DNA of 22,229 bases, taken from positions 1 through 22,229 of the IMG/VR virus record IMGVR_UViG_3300035698_028319. One strand, 5' to 3'. Below, piece by piece: positions 21,362-22,229 of this stretch. Made by a program: the position numbers and the translations under genes. The notes under the pieces are model-generated. The model was not told the origin of the DNA. It was given only the letters and a program-made list of their open reading frames with translations, and did no database searches. Position 1 is the first letter of the stretch; every line of letters begins with the position of its first letter. Origin of the DNA: a virus.

Positions 21362-22083
21362 TGGCCCACCCCCGTCATGGCGAGGCGACCGTAGCTTTCG
21401 CTGGCGGCGATCACGGTGGCAGCTTCATAGTGTGCCTGGATCCGCTCGGGTGTCAGGTCGTGGGCATAGAACGCCGCGCGGGTCAGGGTGCCGCTGAAGG
21501 TGGAGCTGGAACCTGCCCAGCCAAGCATGAAGGTGTAGTTCGAGCCCGCGCGTGTGATCGGGTCCGACGCAGACCCGACCAGCTCGCCATCGACCCACAA
21601 CTCGCGGAGTTCGTTGTGGATTGAACGTGTAACCACGTGGTGCAGACCGGTTGGGCTGACGACCGAACTGCTGATGACGTTGGAGGATTCGAACTGATCA
21701 AATTCAGAGAGATAGAACCGACGTACACCGATAATCGTCCGAGTAATGAGTAGTATCCCGTGAGCCTGTGAGTCATCGACGATGGCCATGACCATCTCCA
21801 GCGAGGCGACCTGCGCGGGGTCTTTGACGAAGATCTCCGTTGCGTAGGGGTAGACGAGATTAGGTATGGGCACGAGGGTCTTGCCGTTCACACCGTCGTA
21901 GGTGATGCCCAGGGCGCTTTCGTTGACGAACTCCGGGATAGGCACCGAATAGGTCAGGCCTGACGAGCCGTGGCTGCCGTTCACCGCGTTGGGCGACGAG
22001 TCCACGGCGAGACCGCCCGATGATTCCTCAAGCTTGAGGTATCGGGTGGGTGTGTCTGCGAGAACAGTGTCGTCGTAGGGCAT
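21358..22083 (-). CDS. LamG/concanavalin-like virion protein
   Basis: The 241-aa protein starts MPYDDTVLADTPTRYLKLEE and reads as one LamG-type jellyroll: L-E-E-S-S-G-G-x-A-x-D-S-S, then GITYDGVNGKTLVPIPNL, GLHHVVTRSIHNELRELWVD, VDGELVGS, and LTRAAFYAHDLTPERIQAHY, the closing strand and helix of the fold. A lectin-like fold inside the head-tail part of a phage operon suggests a capsid or tail decoration that holds carbohydrate. The ATG at 22083 was chosen because the frame upstream (to 22191) is the end of the previous gene read in another frame; no ribosome site is seen. Confidence 0.75.
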   Translation of the reverse strand: MPYDDTVLADTPTRYLKLEESSGGLAVDSSPNAVNGSHGSSGLTYSVPIPEFVNESALGITYDGVNGKTLVPIPNLVYPYATEIFVKDPAQVASLEMVMAIVDDSQAHGILLITRTIIGVRRFYLSEFDQFESSNVISSSVVSPTGLHHVVTRSIHNELRELWVDGELVGSASDPITRAGSNYTFMLGWAGSSSTFSGTLTRAAFYAHDLTPERIQAHYEAATVIAASESYGRLAMTGVGQ

Positions 22084-22091
22084 AGCGGTGC

Positions 22092-22229
22092 TTAGGCGTC
22101 GGTGGTTTCGAAGTAGACAAGCCAGCCGCCGACCGCGACGGCGGACGCCAGGTGCAGCGTCAACGCCTCGCCGGGTTCGGTCAGCAGCCACGCCGTGGCC
22201 GGGTCGGTGGGCGCGTTGATCACGAACCC
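22092..22229 (-). CDS. C-terminal end of a further prophage gene (partial)
   Basis: The last 45 codons of a gene enter from the right edge, reading GFVINAPTDPATAWLLTEPG, then LTLHLASAVAVGGWLVYFET, and ending at TAA 22094-22092. It lies 8 bp before the LamG virion gene on the same strand. The short beta-rich end with TEPGEALTL resembles the tail of small virion proteins, but no family is claimed. Confidence 0.6.
   Translation of the reverse strand, partial: GFVINAPTDPATAWLLTEPGEALTLHLASAVAVGGWLVYFETTDA

Noticed and set aside
1-22229. tRNA genes, attachment-site repeats or a reverse-transcriptase/diversity-generating system near the prophage
   Set aside because: No cloverleaf with T-arm consensus, no direct repeat flanking the block, and no RT motif (xxDD) were seen within the window.

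Overview
The window most likely comes from a Planctomycetota chromosome, probably of the class Phycisphaerae. The main clues are the remnant at 118-540, which has two dockerin-like 'GDGFVGIDDLN' repeats followed by a PEP-CTERM type tail, fragments of LamG-domain proteins, weak use of Shine-Dalgarno sites in the housekeeping genes, and a high-GC chromosome full of intergenic palindromes. This assignment is inference from gene style; there is no rRNA or marker gene in the window. No tRNA, rRNA or CRISPR array was seen.

Region 1 (1-6.9 kb) is housekeeping. It opens with the first 23 codons of a possible transposase (minus strand) and the 3' remnant of a secreted dockerin/PEP-CTERM protein. A minus-strand protein-quality and cofactor cluster follows: small heat-shock protein (Hsp20), then Lon protease 33 bp downstream, then a PduO-type cobalamin adenosyltransferase beyond a 98-bp imperfect palindrome. 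Diverging from hsp20 is folE2 (GTP cyclohydrolase IB). A 729-bp gene-free stretch holds three different families of palindromic repeat, and then comes an SPFH/prohibitin-like membrane protein.

Region 2 (6.9-10.0 kb) is a rearrangement zone. It holds an AT-rich orphan gene, an IS30-type transposase fragment, a complete 1.3-kb IS3-family element (7707-9007) with a plausible -1 slippery site, and a LamG pseudogene cut by that element. The two sides of the IS3 element belong to unrelated broken genes, and no target duplication is visible.

Region 3 (10.0-12.6 kb) holds accessory genes on the minus strand: a DUF2726 nuclease-like protein and a hipBA toxin-antitoxin pair with a candidate autoregulated promoter.

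Region 4 (12.8 kb to the right end) is the tail module of a long-tailed (siphovirus-like) prophage read right to left: virion protein (partial), LamG virion protein, HK97-gp10-like protein, tail tube, two overlapping tail-assembly-chaperone candidates, tape measure, distal tail protein, a further virion protein, a 658-aa cysteine-rich appendage protein with a chitin-binding-like module and a Pro/Gly hinge, and a small Cys-pair protein. A LEM-3-type GIY-YIG nuclease is inserted in this module on the opposite strand, like a free-standing homing endonuclease or moron. Most phage genes are packed with 1-4 base overlaps. No integrase, head, portal, terminase or lysis genes lie in the window, so the prophage either continues to the right or is partial.
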